This document shows, piece after piece, positions 8,078-18,024 of a stretch of DNA of 64,000 nucleotides. The DNA lies in NCBI RefSeq assembly GCF_018596335.1, contig NZ_JAHEPS010000003.1, forward strand, positions 1-64,000. Reading direction: 5' to 3'. The notes under the pieces were generated by a model. The model had not been told where the DNA came from. It ran no database searches and saw only the letters and a list, made by a program, of their open reading frames with translations. A program made the translations under genes and the position numbers. Position 1 is the stretch's first letter. Each line of letters opens with the position of its first letter. The stretch comes from Shewanella jiangmenensis (lineage in GTDB: Bacteria; Pseudomonadota; Gammaproteobacteria; Enterobacterales; Shewanellaceae).

Positions 8078-9184
8078 CTATCGGTCGATAAATCTTCTGT
8101 GTGTTTGAATACTCATAAGAATGCCAAAACCTGTCATCAATGTCAGCATGGATGTGCCACCGTAACTGATGAGCGGCAAAGGCACGCCCACCACGGGCAA
8201 AATGCCGCTGACCATGCCGATGTTCACAAACACGTACACGAAAAAGGTCAGGGTGATGGAGCCAGCCAGCAGCCTTGCAAAGTTGGTCTGGGCGCGGGAA
8301 GCAATCACCAAACCGCGGCCAATGACATACAGATACATGGCCAGCAGCACAATGGCGCCTATCATGCCAAACTCTTCACCAATCACGGCAAAGATAAAGT
8401 CAGTGTGGCGCTCGGGCAAAAACTCAAGCTGCGACTGGGTGCCATGCAGCCAGCCTTTGCCGTCCATGCCGCCGGAGCCGATGGCGATTTTGGATTGGAT
8501 AATGTGATAACCGGCGCCAAGCGGGTCCTGCTCGGGGTCAAGCAGCGTCAGTACCCGACGGCGCTGATAGTCGTGCATCAGGAAATACCACAACACCGGC
8601 AAGAAGGATAACACTGCCGCCAGCAGACCCAGCACTATGTACCAGCTCATCCCGGATAAAAACAGAGCGAAAATGCCTGATGCTGCCACCAGAATGGATG
8701 TCCCCAAATCAGGTTGGCTGGCAATTAACAGGGTGGGAATAAGCATGATTATCGCTGCTGATGCAAGGTGGCGCTTTTTGGGCGGCAGCGGGTTGCGGCT
8801 GATAAACCAGGCCATGGTAATAGGAAACGCAAGCTTAATCAGCTCAGACGGCTGAAACTCCATAAAGCCGAGGTTCAGCCAGCGCTGGGCGCCTTTATTG
8901 ACTTCACCAAACAGGTCGACCAGAACCAACAGGATTACGCCCGCGATGTAAATCGGCAGTGCCCAGCGGCGCAGCATATCGGGATTGATTTGCGCCATAA
9001 ACAGCATGATCCCAAGCGAAAGCACGAGGCGCACCAGCTGACGCTCGAACATTCCTAAGTCTTCCCCTGAGGCCGACCAAATCACGAACAGGCCAAAACC
9101 CATGATGGTCAGCAGGCCAAGCAGCAGTGGCAGGTCTATGTGCAGCCGCTGCCAGATGGTTTTACGGACGTGATCTGTATTCAT
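8078..9184 (-). CDS. rodA: Rod-shape SEDS peptidoglycan glycosyltransferase RodA
   Basis: An integral membrane protein with about ten hydrophobic helices, which polymerises lipid II for side-wall growth together with PBP2. SEDS features are visible: [15 protein letters not shown], the QPDLGTS block (essential aspartate region), and the C-terminal [18 protein letters not shown] use the ATG at 9184, which overlaps the mrdA stop as ATGA, giving 368 aa; a GTG five codons upstream is less likely. The coupled overlap with mrdA fits a one-to-one RodA-PBP2 complex. Confidence 0.95.
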   Translation of the reverse strand: MNTDHVRKTIWQRLHIDLPLLLGLLTIMGFGLFVIWSASGEDLGMFERQLVRLVLSLGIMLFMAQINPDMLRRWALPIYIAGVILLVLVDLFGEVNKGAQRWLNLGFMEFQPSELIKLAFPITMAWFISRNPLPPKKRHLASAAIIMLIPTLLIASQPDLGTSILVAASGIFALFLSGMSWYIVLGLLAAVLSFLPVLWYFLMHDYQRRRVLTLLDPEQDPLGAGYHIIQSKIAIGSGGMDGKGWLHGTQSQLEFLPERHTDFIFAVIGEEFGMIGAIVLLAMYLYVIGRGLVIASRAQTNFARLLAGSITLTFFVYVFVNIGMVSGILPVVGVPLPLISYGGTSMLTLMTGFGILMSIQTHRRFIDR

Positions 9185-11037
9185 GGCTGAGCCTTCCACT
9201 GCTCGTGCAGCATAAATTCATCCAACATGGCCCGGGCGACCGGACCTGCGTTCGCGCCGCCCCAGCCGGCGTTTTCGAGTACCACTGAGAGCACAATGCG
9301 TGGCTCTTCAAAGGGGGCGTAAGCGACGATTAGGGCGTTATCCCGCAGGTGCTCGGCCACTTTGTCGTGGTCGTATTTGGCGTCCTGGGCCACAGAGAAT
9401 ACCTGGGCGGTACCGGTTTTCATCGCGGCGGTGTAACTTGCGTCGGTGAAGCGCGACTTATGCGCGGTCTGGCGCATGGCTTCGTTGATGATTTCCCAGT
9501 TACGCGGGTTTTTAAGCTCAATCGGTGGTAATTGTTCGGGCGGGCGCTCGATTTTGGCGCTCTTATCTTTCATAGCCTTCAGCAAATGCGGCACAAAACG
9601 TTTACCGCGGTTGGCAAGCACTGCGGTTGAGTGCGCCAGCTGCAGCGGGCTTGCGGTCCAGTAACCCTGACCGATACCCACAGAAATAGTGTCGCCCGGA
9701 TACCAGGGCTGATTGTGGCGAATGCGCTTCCAGTCGGATGACGGCATGATGCCGGCGGCCTCTTCGAAGATGTCCACGCCTGTGCTGTCGCCAAAGCCAA
9801 ACTGGGTCATAAAGGCCGCGACCTTGTCGATGCCCATCTTGCTGACCATGTCGTAAAAGAAGATATCGCAGGACTCAACGATGGCGCTGTACACGTCCAC
9901 ATAGCCGTGGCCCCATTTTTTCCAGTCGCGCCATTTGCGCTCTACGCCTGGCATCTGCCAGTAGCCCGGATCGAAAATGCGGGTGCGCTCAGAGATCACC
10001 TGCTCTTCAAGGCCCAGCAGCGCCATCAGCGGCTTGATGGTGGAGGCCGGTGAATACAGGCCCTGGGTGGCGCGGTTGATAAGTGGCCGTGACTTGTCGT
10101 TCAGCAAGTCACTGTAATTTTTGGAGCTGATCCCCTGTACAAACAAATTCGGATCGTAAGAGGGGCTGGATACCAGCGCCAGAATGCCACCATCGCGCGG
10201 GTCCATGGCGACGATAGTGCCGCGCCGGCCAGACAACAGCTCCATGGCTTTTCGCTGCAGATTGATGTCGAGGGTCAGGTATAAGTCTTGCCCGGGCTCC
10301 GGCGGCACAGTGCGCAGGGTGCGGATGGTGCGGCCGCGGTTGTTCACCTCTTCTTCGAGGTGCCCCGGTTTGCCGTGCAGCAGGTTTTCGTAATATTTTT
10401 CAACGCCCTGTTTGCCGATGTCTTTACTGGCGGCGTAGTCGCTCCAGCGGTCGGCTTTCTCCAGCGCGGTGCGGTCCTTGGCGTTGATTTTGCCAACAAA
10501 ACCCAGCACGTGGGTCAGCAGCTCGCCGTGGGGGTAAAAACGCTTCAAACCCGCTTCAATCCGTACCCCCGGGAAGCGATGCTGGTTAACGCTGAACAGC
10601 GCCACTTCGTCTTCGTTGAGGTTGTTTTTCACCGTTAAGGGTTTGAAGCGGCGATGAAACTTGAGCGCTTCGAGAAAGTCTTCCTGCTCCTCGGCGCTGA
10701 TAGGCAGAATTTCGGCCAGCTGTTTAAGGGTGCCGGGCACATCCTTGACCTTTTCCGGGGTCAATTCGAGGGAGAAAATCGGCTGGTTTTCCGCAAGCAG
10801 CACGCCGTTTCGGTCGAAAATCAGTCCGCGGCTTGGCGCTACAGGGGTGACCCGGATCCGGTTGTCATCGGCGCGGGTGGTGTAATCGGCGTGGGAAGTC
10901 ACCTGCAGGTGATACAGGTTGGTCAGAAGCACACCAAAGAGAGCTACAACGCACAAAAAGGTGAAGATCGCCCTGCGCCTGAAAATGCCGGCTTCAAGGG
11001 CGTGATCGTGTATGGTCACCCGTTTCTTCGGTGTCAC
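9181..11037 (-). CDS. mrdA: Penicillin-binding protein 2 (elongasome transpeptidase)
   Basis: A class B PBP that cross-links peptidoglycan during cell elongation with RodA. A short cytoplasmic tail and one transmembrane helix (about 23-43) are followed by the pedestal domain. The transpeptidase domain has S332-T-I-K335, an SCD motif ([10 protein letters not shown]) and a KTG motif (MKTGTAQVF). Length is 618 aa, close to the E. coli value. It lies between rlmH and rodA in the order seen in E. coli. Confidence 0.97.
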   Translation of the reverse strand: MTPKKRVTIHDHALEAGIFRRRAIFTFLCVVALFGVLLTNLYHLQVTSHADYTTRADDNRIRVTPVAPSRGLIFDRNGVLLAENQPIFSLELTPEKVKDVPGTLKQLAEILPISAEEQEDFLEALKFHRRFKPLTVKNNLNEDEVALFSVNQHRFPGVRIEAGLKRFYPHGELLTHVLGFVGKINAKDRTALEKADRWSDYAASKDIGKQGVEKYYENLLHGKPGHLEEEVNNRGRTIRTLRTVPPEPGQDLYLTLDINLQRKAMELLSGRRGTIVAMDPRDGGILALVSSPSYDPNLFVQGISSKNYSDLLNDKSRPLINRATQGLYSPASTIKPLMALLGLEEQVISERTRIFDPGYWQMPGVERKWRDWKKWGHGYVDVYSAIVESCDIFFYDMVSKMGIDKVAAFMTQFGFGDSTGVDIFEEAAGIMPSSDWKRIRHNQPWYPGDTISVGIGQGYWTASPLQLAHSTAVLANRGKRFVPHLLKAMKDKSAKIERPPEQLPPIELKNPRNWEIINEAMRQTAHKSRFTDASYTAAMKTGTAQVFSVAQDAKYDHDKVAEHLRDNALIVAYAPFEEPRIVLSVVLENAGWGGANAGPVARAMLDEFMLHEQWKAQP

Positions 11038-11073
11038 TCAATCTCTCCGGTGCTCGCGACCTGTGTGGCGCGG

Positions 11074-11544
11074 TTATTCCCTGTGATAAGGGTGGTTATT
11101 ATTGATGCTCCAGGCGCGGTACAGGCTCTCGGCCACCACAACCCGTACCAGCGGATGGGGCAGGGTCAGCGCCGATAAACACCAGCTTTGGCTTGCGGCC
11201 TGTTTGCATGCCGGTGCCAGGCCCTCAGGCCCGCCAATCAGCAGGCTCACATCGCGGCCATCAAGTTGCCATTTCTCAAGCGCGCCTGCAAGCTCGGGCG
11301 TGGTCCAGTTTTTACCGGGAAGATCCAGGGTAACAATATGATTACCTTTGGGAATGGCGGCCAGCATCTGCTCGCCTTCCTTTTGCAGAATACGGGCGAT
11401 ATCCGCATTTTTACCGCGCTTGCCAGCCGGGATCTCTATCAGCTCCAGCGGCATATCCCGCGGAAAACGGCGCTGATATTCTTCAAATCCGCGGGTGACC
11501 CAGTCAGGCATCTTGGTGCCAACGGCGATTAATTGCAGTTTCAT
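11074..11544 (-). CDS. rlmH: 23S rRNA (pseudouridine1915-N3)-methyltransferase RlmH
   Basis: A SPOUT-family methyltransferase that modifies pseudouridine 1915 in helix 69 of assembled 70S ribosomes using S-adenosylmethionine. The start [16 protein letters not shown], the LIGGPEGL loop and the C-terminal [20 protein letters not shown] region with the NNHPYHRE end are typical. Length is 156 aa (E. coli 155). Its ATG overlaps the rsfS stop by one base, coupling it to that ribosome factor. Confidence 0.96.
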   Translation of the reverse strand: MKLQLIAVGTKMPDWVTRGFEEYQRRFPRDMPLELIEIPAGKRGKNADIARILQKEGEQMLAAIPKGNHIVTLDLPGKNWTTPELAGALEKWQLDGRDVSLLIGGPEGLAPACKQAASQSWCLSALTLPHPLVRVVVAESLYRAWSINNNHPYHRE

Positions 11545-11870
11545 CAGGCGTGTTCTTGCCAGAGCTTTTCGAGCTGATAGAAATCACGGGTCTGCTCCTG
11601 CATGACGTGCAGAATGACACCACCCAAATCCACCAGCACCCATTCACTGGCGTCACGGCCTTCGGCGCCGAGGATGTTGATATTGGCTTTGCGGGCTTCG
11701 CTCAAGAGCCGCTCGGCGATGGCGCGAACGTGGGTCTTGGATGTACCTGAACAAATCACCATGTAATCAGTGATGTCGGAATGTTGGCTCACGTCCAGAA
11801 CCACCAGATCACGGGCCTTGATATCCTCAACCTTGTCGACCACAAATTGCTTCAGTTCAGTGCTGTGCAC
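11544..11870 (-). CDS. rsfS: Ribosomal silencing factor RsfS
   Basis: Binds ribosomal protein uL14 on the large subunit and blocks subunit joining when nutrients run low. The core [14 protein letters not shown], the [14 protein letters not shown] stretch and the ending YQLEKLW are characteristic. I start at the GTG at 11870, giving 108 aa in line with the family; the frame is open further upstream, but that extension is cysteine-rich and unlike RsfS. It lies between a repeat-filled intergenic gap and rlmH. Confidence 0.92.
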   Translation of the reverse strand: MHSTELKQFVVDKVEDIKARDLVVLDVSQHSDITDYMVICSGTSKTHVRAIAERLLSEARKANINILGAEGRDASEWVLVDLGGVILHVMQEQTRDFYQLEKLWQEHA

Positions 11871-11956
11871 GCAAAATACCTCTTGGGCTAAAAATGGCGC
11901 GCCAGTATAGCAGCACGCACAGTATGAATACACCGCCCGTATGGGTGTCTTAACTA

Positions 11957-12122
11957 AGCTTAACGATTAAGCCTTAACAATAGCGGCCCAAGCTTAGCAA
12001 TAGCTGCCCGAGCTTAACGATACAGCCCTGAGCTTAACGATACAGCCCTGAGCTTAGCGACACAGCCCTGAGCTAAACGATAAAGCCCTGAGCTAAACGA
12101 TAAAGCCCTGAGCTTAACGATA
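11957..12122. repeat. 20-bp tandem array at the 3' end of nadD
   Basis: About eight units of roughly 20 bp, the clearest being five full copies at 12011-12110 (consensus AGCTTAACGATACAGCCCTG), with decayed copies to the left. The last unit (12111 onward) runs into nadD and contains its TAA stop and final Tyr-Arg codons. The array therefore looks like repeated duplication of the nadD 3' end. It fills most of the nadD-rsfS gap. Confidence 0.85.
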
Positions 12123-12995
12123 TAGGCCGCGCTCACGGATAATGCGCCCGACAGCCTCAGGCACCTCATCCGGCATGGCGCGACCCTGCATCAGCGCCTC
12201 GCGGATGGCGCTCGATGACACATCAAGCTCGTCTATGTCGGCCACTATGATGCGGCCACAGGGCGCATCGGGCAGCTTCGCGGTATTTGACGCCTGACGG
12301 TCTTCATTCTGCGCGGCGCTAGTCTGCTCAGTGCTAGTCTGCTCAGTGCTAGTTTGCTCAGTGCACTTTTGATTAGTGTTTTCCTGCAAAGCGATTGCCG
12401 GATAAGCACGCTCCTTCAGTACCTTTGCCATGGGATGCTCTGGCTCAAGCCGGTAGCCCGGGCGGGCACAGAGCAGGATATGACACAGGGAAAACAGCGA
12501 CTGCCACTTATACCAGAGCGGCAGATTCAAAAATGAATCCATGCCCATCACAAAGTAGAACCTGCGCTCAGGATAAAGTTCCCCAAGCTGGGTGAGGGTT
12601 GCAACGGTATAACTTGGCTCATCGCGCTCAAGTTCAAGCTCGCACACACTGAGCGCGGGATGCAGCGCACACAGGCTTTGCAGCATCGCCAGACGATCCG
12701 CATTGCTGGCGTGCGGGCCGGGTTTGTGGGGCGGAATGCGGTTTGGCATCAGCCAGCAGTCATCGAAGGGCCACTGCCTGAGCAGCGTCAGCAGCGGCGC
12801 AATATGGCCCTGATGCGGCGGGTCGAAGGTGCCGCCAAGCAGCAGAGTATGACGCACGGGCGGCCCAATCTCTTTCGGCTCAGCTTGATGCGGCTCGTTT
12901 TGATGCAGCTCATTTTGTTGCAACTCGTTGTTTTGTTTCAGCTCGTTTGGCTGCTCGAGAGGTTGCTTGAGGCTGCTACGCGGCGATGCTGTCAC
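12114..12995 (-). CDS. nadD: Nicotinate-nucleotide adenylyltransferase with two repeat insertions
   Basis: Joins ATP to nicotinate mononucleotide to make deamido-NAD, the step shared by de novo and salvage NAD synthesis. The nucleotidyltransferase motif [11 protein letters not shown] is at residues 54-64 and the second motif SSSAIRE is near 260-266. The E. coli enzyme has 213 residues; this one has 293. The excess is in two places: an N-terminal Asn/Glu/Gln-rich tail (about 1-47, pentads like NELHQ) and an insert around 205-240 with three EQTST pentads. Both are coded by 15-bp tandem repeats. The catalytic parts are intact, so activity is expected. Its stop lies in a further repeat array. Confidence 0.93.
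   Translation of the reverse strand: MTASPRSSLKQPLEQPNELKQNNELQQNELHQNEPHQAEPKEIGPPVRHTLLLGGTFDPPHQGHIAPLLTLLRQWPFDDCWLMPNRIPPHKPGPHASNADRLAMLQSLCALHPALSVCELELERDEPSYTVATLTQLGELYPERRFYFVMGMDSFLNLPLWYKWQSLFSLCHILLCARPGYRLEPEHPMAKVLKERAYPAIALQENTNQKCTEQTSTEQTSTEQTSAAQNEDRQASNTAKLPDAPCGRIIVADIDELDVSSSAIREALMQGRAMPDEVPEAVGRIIRERGLYR
12316..12375 (-). repeat. 15-bp x 4 tandem array inside nadD
   Basis: Units at 12316, 12331, 12346 and 12361, consensus GTGCTAGTCTGCTCA on the plus strand. The middle two are nearly identical, the outer ones diverged. Read on the coding strand they give EQTST pentads within NadD. Confidence 0.85.
12877..12954 (-). repeat. 15-bp array coding the NadD N-terminal tail
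   Basis: Five units of the form GGCTCGTTTTGATGC on the plus strand; one has grown to 18 bp. They encode the NELxQ-type pentads ahead of the enzyme core. The unit sequence is unrelated to the other arrays in the same gene. Confidence 0.8.
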
Positions 12996-14024
12996 TTACG
13001 ACTCCAGTTGCACCAGCTGCTGATGGGCGCGCGGGTCAAACAGCAGGCAAAGGTGGGTGAGCAGAGTCCAGTCTTCTTCGCCAGCCTGTTTAAGTTTAAG
13101 TTCGATGGTGGACGAGAGTGCCAGCATGGCTTCAATCTGGGCCAGCGTCAGGCGGCGCAGGGCGTTTTCGTACAGCGGCTTGCGCTTGTCCCAAATCCGC
13201 AGTTTTGACCAGAGCGGCGCCATCGACTCGCGCCGCTCCTGCGCTGACTTGAGCGAAAGCAGGCTGCTGAGCTCACGGAACACCGCCCACAGCACTATGG
13301 GCAGCGCCGTGCCTTCAGCCTTTAATTGCGCCAGCATATGGGCGATGCGCTCCTGCTGATTGGCTAGCAGCGCATCGGCGAGCTGAAACACATTAAAGCG
13401 CGACTGATCTTCAAAATACTGCGCAAGCTCGGCGCCGCCGACCCGTCTGCCCGCCGTCAGCAGTGACAACAGTGCCAGCGCCTGCTCGGCGGCAAGCAGG
13501 TTACCTTCATAGAGGCTTGCCAGCATGGCCTTGGCGTCTGGCTCGAGCAGCAGCCGATGAGCCGAAATGCGGCCATCGAGCCAACGGGAAAACTGCGCCC
13601 CTTCCGGGGTGTTGCAGGGTAGATAGATGCCGGCATTATCGAGCGCCTTGAACCACTTGCTGTTGGTCTGCTCCGACGCAAGCTTGGGGCCGCGCACAAT
13701 CAGCAGCAAATCCGGATTGGGCTGGGCCATAAGCTCGGTCAGCATAGCCGAGCCATCGGCGCCGGGTTTGCCCTGGGGCAGGGTGAGTTCAATAATGCGC
13801 CGACTGGCAAACAGGCTCATGGCCTGCCATTCATTGCGTAAATCCGCCCAGGCAAAGCCGCTGTCCTGCTCGAAACTGACCCGCTCCATAAACCCCTGCT
13901 GCCTGGCGGCCTCCAAAAGCTGGCTGCGGGCGTTTTCAATCAGCCAGGGTTCGTCGCCCATCAGGCTGTAGCACTGGGCCAGTGGCGAGAGATGACGACC
14001 AAGCTGCTCCGGATAGACCCGCAT
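12996..14024 (-). CDS. holA: DNA polymerase III delta subunit (HolA)
   Basis: The clamp-loader subunit that opens the beta sliding clamp. Recognised by the N-terminal MRVYPEQLGRHL, the early LMGDEPWLIENAR, and the AAA+-like region with RRIIELTLPQGKPG, plus the order leuS-lptE-holA-nadD shared with E. coli. Length is 342 aa (E. coli 343). Like other delta subunits it lacks a functional Walker A motif. It begins at the lptE stop with a one-base overlap and ends immediately before nadD. Confidence 0.94.
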   Translation of the reverse strand: MRVYPEQLGRHLSPLAQCYSLMGDEPWLIENARSQLLEAARQQGFMERVSFEQDSGFAWADLRNEWQAMSLFASRRIIELTLPQGKPGADGSAMLTELMAQPNPDLLLIVRGPKLASEQTNSKWFKALDNAGIYLPCNTPEGAQFSRWLDGRISAHRLLLEPDAKAMLASLYEGNLLAAEQALALLSLLTAGRRVGGAELAQYFEDQSRFNVFQLADALLANQQERIAHMLAQLKAEGTALPIVLWAVFRELSSLLSLKSAQERRESMAPLWSKLRIWDKRKPLYENALRRLTLAQIEAMLALSSTIELKLKQAGEEDWTLLTHLCLLFDPRAHQQLVQLES

Positions 14025-14518
14025 CAGCGCTTCTCGGTGGCGGCAAGGGTTTGAATGATATTGTCTGCCGCCTGCTGGCGCATCTCTCTTAGGAGCAGTT
14101 CCATTTCGCGGCTCTTGGCGAGTGCGGTGCGGGGGTCGTCCAGATAGTCGCGGCGAATTTCAACGGCGAATGGTTGGGCTTCGGCGTCCGGCAGCGCTAC
14201 GGCAAAATCGACATGGTAAATCAGCTCATATTCGGCCACGTTGCCTGTGGGGTAGAGCGACAGGGTAGTGCGCTCCAATGTGTCGCGGATAAGTCGCAGC
14301 GACGGCGCATCGGCGCGGGCCTCGACCACATTGATGCCAGACAGCAACAGCCGGTCTTTCACCATCCGCGTCAGCTCGCTGTATTCATCGGCGCTGTCCA
14401 CGCTCAGGGTCTGGAGCTCGGCGGGAATTTTGTAACTGCCCTGCAGACGAAAACCGCAGCCGGAGACATTGACGAGTAACATCAGGCTCAAACAGGCGCT
14501 GATAAACATTCTAACCAT
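14024..14518 (-). CDS. lptE: LPS assembly lipoprotein LptE
   Basis: The outer-membrane lipoprotein that plugs the LptD barrel and helps insert lipopolysaccharide on the cell surface. The signal peptide ends in VSGC, so the mature protein starts at the cysteine near residue 21, followed by GFRLQGSYKIPAELQTL, typical of LptE. I start at the ATG at 14518; one frame start upstream (14563) would add an unlikely pre-sequence, and 14509 is an alternative. The 3' end overlaps holA by one base. Upstream, hairpins separate it from leuS, so it may have its own promoter. Confidence 0.9.
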   Translation of the reverse strand: MVRMFISACLSLMLLVNVSGCGFRLQGSYKIPAELQTLSVDSADEYSELTRMVKDRLLLSGINVVEARADAPSLRLIRDTLERTTLSLYPTGNVAEYELIYHVDFAVALPDAEAQPFAVEIRRDYLDDPRTALAKSREMELLLREMRQQAADNIIQTLAATEKR

Positions 14519-14638
14519 TACGGGATGCCCTTTATTTAAGAAACCTGCCGGACATGGCACCAAGCGCCTGCATGGCTGCGCTGGGTGTGAGCTTTGCCCG
14601 TTAACCCCAAAGGTGAACCGGCGCCGGCCTACAATCCC

Positions 14639-14662
14639 TTGGCCAAACCTGGCTTGGCCAAA
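14639..14662. repeat. Inverted repeat upstream of lptE
   Basis: TTGGCCAA occurs twice, separated by ACCTGGC, forming a perfect 8-bp palindromic pair in the leuS-lptE gap. It has no T run in the lptE direction. It may be an operator or a transcript-structure element; no protein can be named. Confidence 0.45.
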
Positions 14663-14687
14663 GATAAAATCCTTGCGAGTGAAGCAG

Positions 14688-14712
14688 AAAAACCCGCCGA
14701 GGCGGGTTTTTC
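14688..14712 (-). terminator. Rho-independent terminator between leuS and lptE
   Basis: AAAAACCCGCC and GGCGGGTTTTT pair around a two-base centre, with T runs on both strands. It should stop, or at least reduce, transcription from leuS into lptE-holA-nadD. Confidence 0.8.
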
Positions 14713-14753
14713 GTCTGGTGCCTCAAACCTGCGACAGTGTCGCAGGCTCAGGC

Positions 14754-17333
14754 TCAGTTGGCAACGATGCTGAGCAGTTTGCCCGGCACGTAAATTACTT
14801 TACGCACGGTCAAACCGTCGGTGTATTTGATAACCGCATCTTCTGCCATGCCCATGGCTTCCACTTCGGCCTGGGTAGCGGCCGCAGGGACGGTGAGCTT
14901 GGCGCGCACTTTACCGTTAACCTGTACCACCACGGTTTTGCTGTCTTCAACCAGCGCCGCTTCATCGGTAACCGGCCAACCGGCGTCTTCGATGGCGCTG
15001 GTGTTGCCAAGTTCTTTCCACAGGTGGAAACACACGTGCGGGATGATGGGGTACAAGAGACGCACCACGGCTGACAGGGCTTCCTGAATAAGGGCCTTGT
15101 CCTGCTCGCTCTCAAGCGGCGCCTTTTGCAGGTGGTTCATCAGCTCCATCACGGCGGCAACGGCGGTGTTGAACATCTGACGGCGACCGATGTCATCGCT
15201 CACTTTGGCGATGGTCTTGTGCAGCTCGCGGCGCAGTGTCTTTTGCTCGGCGCTGAGTGACGCAACGTCCAGCGGCGCAGTGGCCGGGGCGGCGCTGTAC
15301 TCGGCGGCGAGTTTCCACAGACGCTTGATAAAGCGCAGCGCGCCTTCAACGCCGGACTCCTGCCACTCGAGGGTGAGCTCTGGTGGTGAGGCGAACATCA
15401 TAAACAGACGCACAGTGTCGGCGCCGTATTTCTCAACCATCACCTGCGGGTCGATGCCGTTGTTTTTGGACTTGGACATCTTGCTCATGCCAGTGTACAC
15501 CAGCTCATGGCCTTCGTTGTCCACGGCCTTGGTGATGCGGCCCTTGTCGTCTTTCTCAAGCACAGTCACATCGAGGGGCGATACCCATACGCGGGCGCCT
15601 TTCTCGTTGTTGTAGTAGAAAGCGTCGGCAAGCACCATGCCCTGGGTCAGCAGGCGCTTGGCAGGCTCGTTTGAGTTCACCAGGCCAGCATCACGCAAGA
15701 GCTTGTGGAAAAAGCGGAAGTACAGCAGGTGCATACAGGCGTGTTCGATACCACCGATGTACTGATCCACTGGCAGCCAGTAGTTGGCTTTGGCCGGATC
15801 GAGCATCTCATTGGCTTTTGGCGAACAGTAGCGGGCATAGTACCAGGACGACTCCATAAAGGTGTCGAAGGTGTCGGTTTCACGCAGCGCGTCCTGACCG
15901 TTTACCTGGGTCTTGGCCCACTCTTTGTCGGCCTTGATGGGGCTTTGTACGCCATCCATCACCACGTCTTCCGGCAGAATGACCGGCAGCTGGTCTTCCG
16001 GCGTTGGCATTACAGTGCCATCGGCCAGAGTCACCATAGGAATTGGTGCGCCCCAGTAACGCTGACGGCTCACGCCCCAGTCACGCAGGCGGAAGTTGAC
16101 CTGACGCTTGCCTTTGCCTTCATCGGCAAGTTGCTTGGCAATGGCGTTGAAGGCCGCTTCAAAGTCCAGACCGTCGAAGGCACCGGAGTTAAACAGTACG
16201 CCTTTTTCGGTGTACGCCGCTTCGCTGATGTCCACTTCGCCATCGGCAGGTTTGATAACCGCCTTGAGCGCCAGACCGTACTTTTTGGCAAACTCGTAGT
16301 CGCGCTGGTCGTGAGCAGGAACGGACATCACCGCGCCGGTGCCGTAGTTCATCAGCACGAAGTTAGCGACCCATACCGGTACTTCTTCGCCGGTCAGCGG
16401 GTGAATGGCGTAAAGGCCGGTGGCCACGCCGCGCTTCTCCATGGTGGCAAGCTCGGCCTCAGAAGTGCCGCTTTGCTTGCAGTCTTCCACGAAGGCAGCC
16501 ACGTCGGCATTGGTCAGGGCGGCTTTTTCAGCCAGCGGGTGACCGGCAGCAATCGCCACGTAGGTCACGCCCATCACTGTATCGGGGCGGGTGGTGTAGA
16601 TGTCGAAGCTGTCGTCAGAGCCTTTGACCTTGAAGGTCATCTCGACGCCTTCAGAGCGGCCAATCCAGTTACGCTGCATGGTTTTGACCTGCTCAGGCCA
16701 GCCATCGAGGTTATCGATGTCATTCAGCAGCTCTTCGGCGTAGGCGGTGATTTTGATAAACCACTGCGGAATTTCTTTTTGCTCAACCGGGGTGTCGCAG
16801 CGCCAGCAGCAGCCGTCCTGCACCTGCTCGTTGGCCAGAACCGTCTGGTCGTTCGGGCACCAGTTCACGGCGGAGGTCTTTTTGTAGACCAGACCCTTTT
16901 CATACAGCTTGGTGAAGAACCACTGTTCCCAACGATAGTATTCCGGGGTACAGGTGGCGATTTCACGGCTCCAGTCGTAGCCAAAACCCAGCATTTTCAG
17001 CTGGTTTTTCATGTAATCGATGTTTTCGTAGGTCCAGGGCGCCGGGGCGGTAGCATTTTTGATGGCCGCGTTTTCGGCGGGCAGACCGAAGGCGTCCCAG
17101 CCAATTGGCTGAAGCACGTTTTTACCCTGCAGGCGCTGGAAGCGGGCAACCACATCACCTATGGTGTAGTTACGCACGTGGCCCATGTGCAGCCGGCCTG
17201 ACGGGTAGGGGAACATGGAAAGGCAGTAGAACTTCTCTTTGGAAGGATCTTCAGTCACTTCAAAGGTCTTGTTGTCGGCCCAGTACTTTTGTACCTCAGC
17301 CTCAATTTCCGAGTGGATATATTGCTCTTGCAT
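14754..17333 (-). CDS. leuS: Leucyl-tRNA synthetase
   Basis: A class I aminoacyl-tRNA synthetase charging tRNA-Leu. The HIGH-type signature is HMGH at 49-52 ([11 protein letters not shown]) and the KMSKS loop is KMSKSKNNG near residue 620. Between them is the large CP1 editing domain ([26 protein letters not shown] in parts), which removes mischarged residues. I start at the ATG giving MQEQY, as in E. coli, and thus 859 aa; an ATG five codons further up is less likely. It is divergent from the ybeL-like gene. Confidence 0.97.
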   Translation of the reverse strand: MQEQYIHSEIEAEVQKYWADNKTFEVTEDPSKEKFYCLSMFPYPSGRLHMGHVRNYTIGDVVARFQRLQGKNVLQPIGWDAFGLPAENAAIKNATAPAPWTYENIDYMKNQLKMLGFGYDWSREIATCTPEYYRWEQWFFTKLYEKGLVYKKTSAVNWCPNDQTVLANEQVQDGCCWRCDTPVEQKEIPQWFIKITAYAEELLNDIDNLDGWPEQVKTMQRNWIGRSEGVEMTFKVKGSDDSFDIYTTRPDTVMGVTYVAIAAGHPLAEKAALTNADVAAFVEDCKQSGTSEAELATMEKRGVATGLYAIHPLTGEEVPVWVANFVLMNYGTGAVMSVPAHDQRDYEFAKKYGLALKAVIKPADGEVDISEAAYTEKGVLFNSGAFDGLDFEAAFNAIAKQLADEGKGKRQVNFRLRDWGVSRQRYWGAPIPMVTLADGTVMPTPEDQLPVILPEDVVMDGVQSPIKADKEWAKTQVNGQDALRETDTFDTFMESSWYYARYCSPKANEMLDPAKANYWLPVDQYIGGIEHACMHLLYFRFFHKLLRDAGLVNSNEPAKRLLTQGMVLADAFYYNNEKGARVWVSPLDVTVLEKDDKGRITKAVDNEGHELVYTGMSKMSKSKNNGIDPQVMVEKYGADTVRLFMMFASPPELTLEWQESGVEGALRFIKRLWKLAAEYSAAPATAPLDVASLSAEQKTLRRELHKTIAKVSDDIGRRQMFNTAVAAVMELMNHLQKAPLESEQDKALIQEALSAVVRLLYPIIPHVCFHLWKELGNTSAIEDAGWPVTDEAALVEDSKTVVVQVNGKVRAKLTVPAAATQAEVEAMGMAEDAVIKYTDGLTVRKVIYVPGKLLSIVAN

Positions 17334-17452
17334 CAATTTTTCCGGCATTGCCGCCTGTTTGTTTGATCACGCGCTTGGTCTGCGCTGCGGGATCTGCATA
17401 GAATAAACCAGAAGCGGTTCATTAAAAAGGTTCCCTTTAAGGAGTAATAACA

Positions 17453-17953
17453 ATGACGGGCAGAAGCACGGTTTTACTGGCGCTGTATCAGGATTTGGTA
17501 AAGGACTTGGCGACTCACTTTGAGGCGAACCCGGATTTGAACGCCAAAAATCTGTATCGGCTGATGACTTCGGGTGAAGCCTTTGGCCGCTTGAAGGCCG
17601 AGGCCGACGATGAGGAGCTTGCGTTGGCGCTGGAATTTTTAAAGCGCGACATCGGCACTTTTTTACAGGAGCGCAATCAGGATTCGATTAGCCACAGCCC
17701 AAGCTTTATCGCGCTTGAGAATACCCTCTGGCATTGGCTCGCGGAAATCACCGACCGCAGTCAGCTCGAGTGGCATGAGCTGGCGCAGGACTTCAAGCAC
17801 CACGGCTATTATCAGAGCGGCGAGATTGTCAGCCAGGGGCGTATGGTGTGCACCAGTTGCGGCCATGGGATGGATATCGAGTTTGCCTCGACCATTCCCG
17901 ATTGTCCCGAGTGTGATAACGATGAGTTTATCCGCGAGGCGCTGGCGCCTTAG
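17453..17953 (+). CDS. ybeL: YbeL-type zinc-ribbon protein (DUF1451)
   Basis: A 166-residue protein of unknown function in the YbeL family. The N-terminal two thirds are charged and helical. The C-terminus has two CxxC knuckles, VCTSCGHGMD and PDCPECDND, which should bind one zinc. ybeL is beside leuS in E. coli as well, supporting the assignment. An AGGAG ribosome site precedes the ATG. It faces the REC-EAL gene tail to tail. Confidence 0.85.
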   Translation: MTGRSTVLLALYQDLVKDLATHFEANPDLNAKNLYRLMTSGEAFGRLKAEADDEELALALEFLKRDIGTFLQERNQDSISHSPSFIALENTLWHWLAEITDRSQLEWHELAQDFKHHGYYQSGEIVSQGRMVCTSCGHGMDIEFASTIPDCPECDNDEFIREALAP

Positions 17954-18024
17954 CCGGCAACGCCGAAGCACTGCCGTCTATATTGGCGTTGGGTCAGTTT
18001 AGCGGCAGCTTCGCCACCAATGCG

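Noticed and set aside
11957..12122. Possible CRISPR array
   Set aside because: Units of 20 bp are directly joined with no spacers, and no cas genes are in the window.
15705..17201. 498-residue open frame on the plus strand across leuS
   Set aside because: It is antisense to a confidently identified synthetase, has no ribosome site and no recognisable domain; long antisense frames are common at this base composition.
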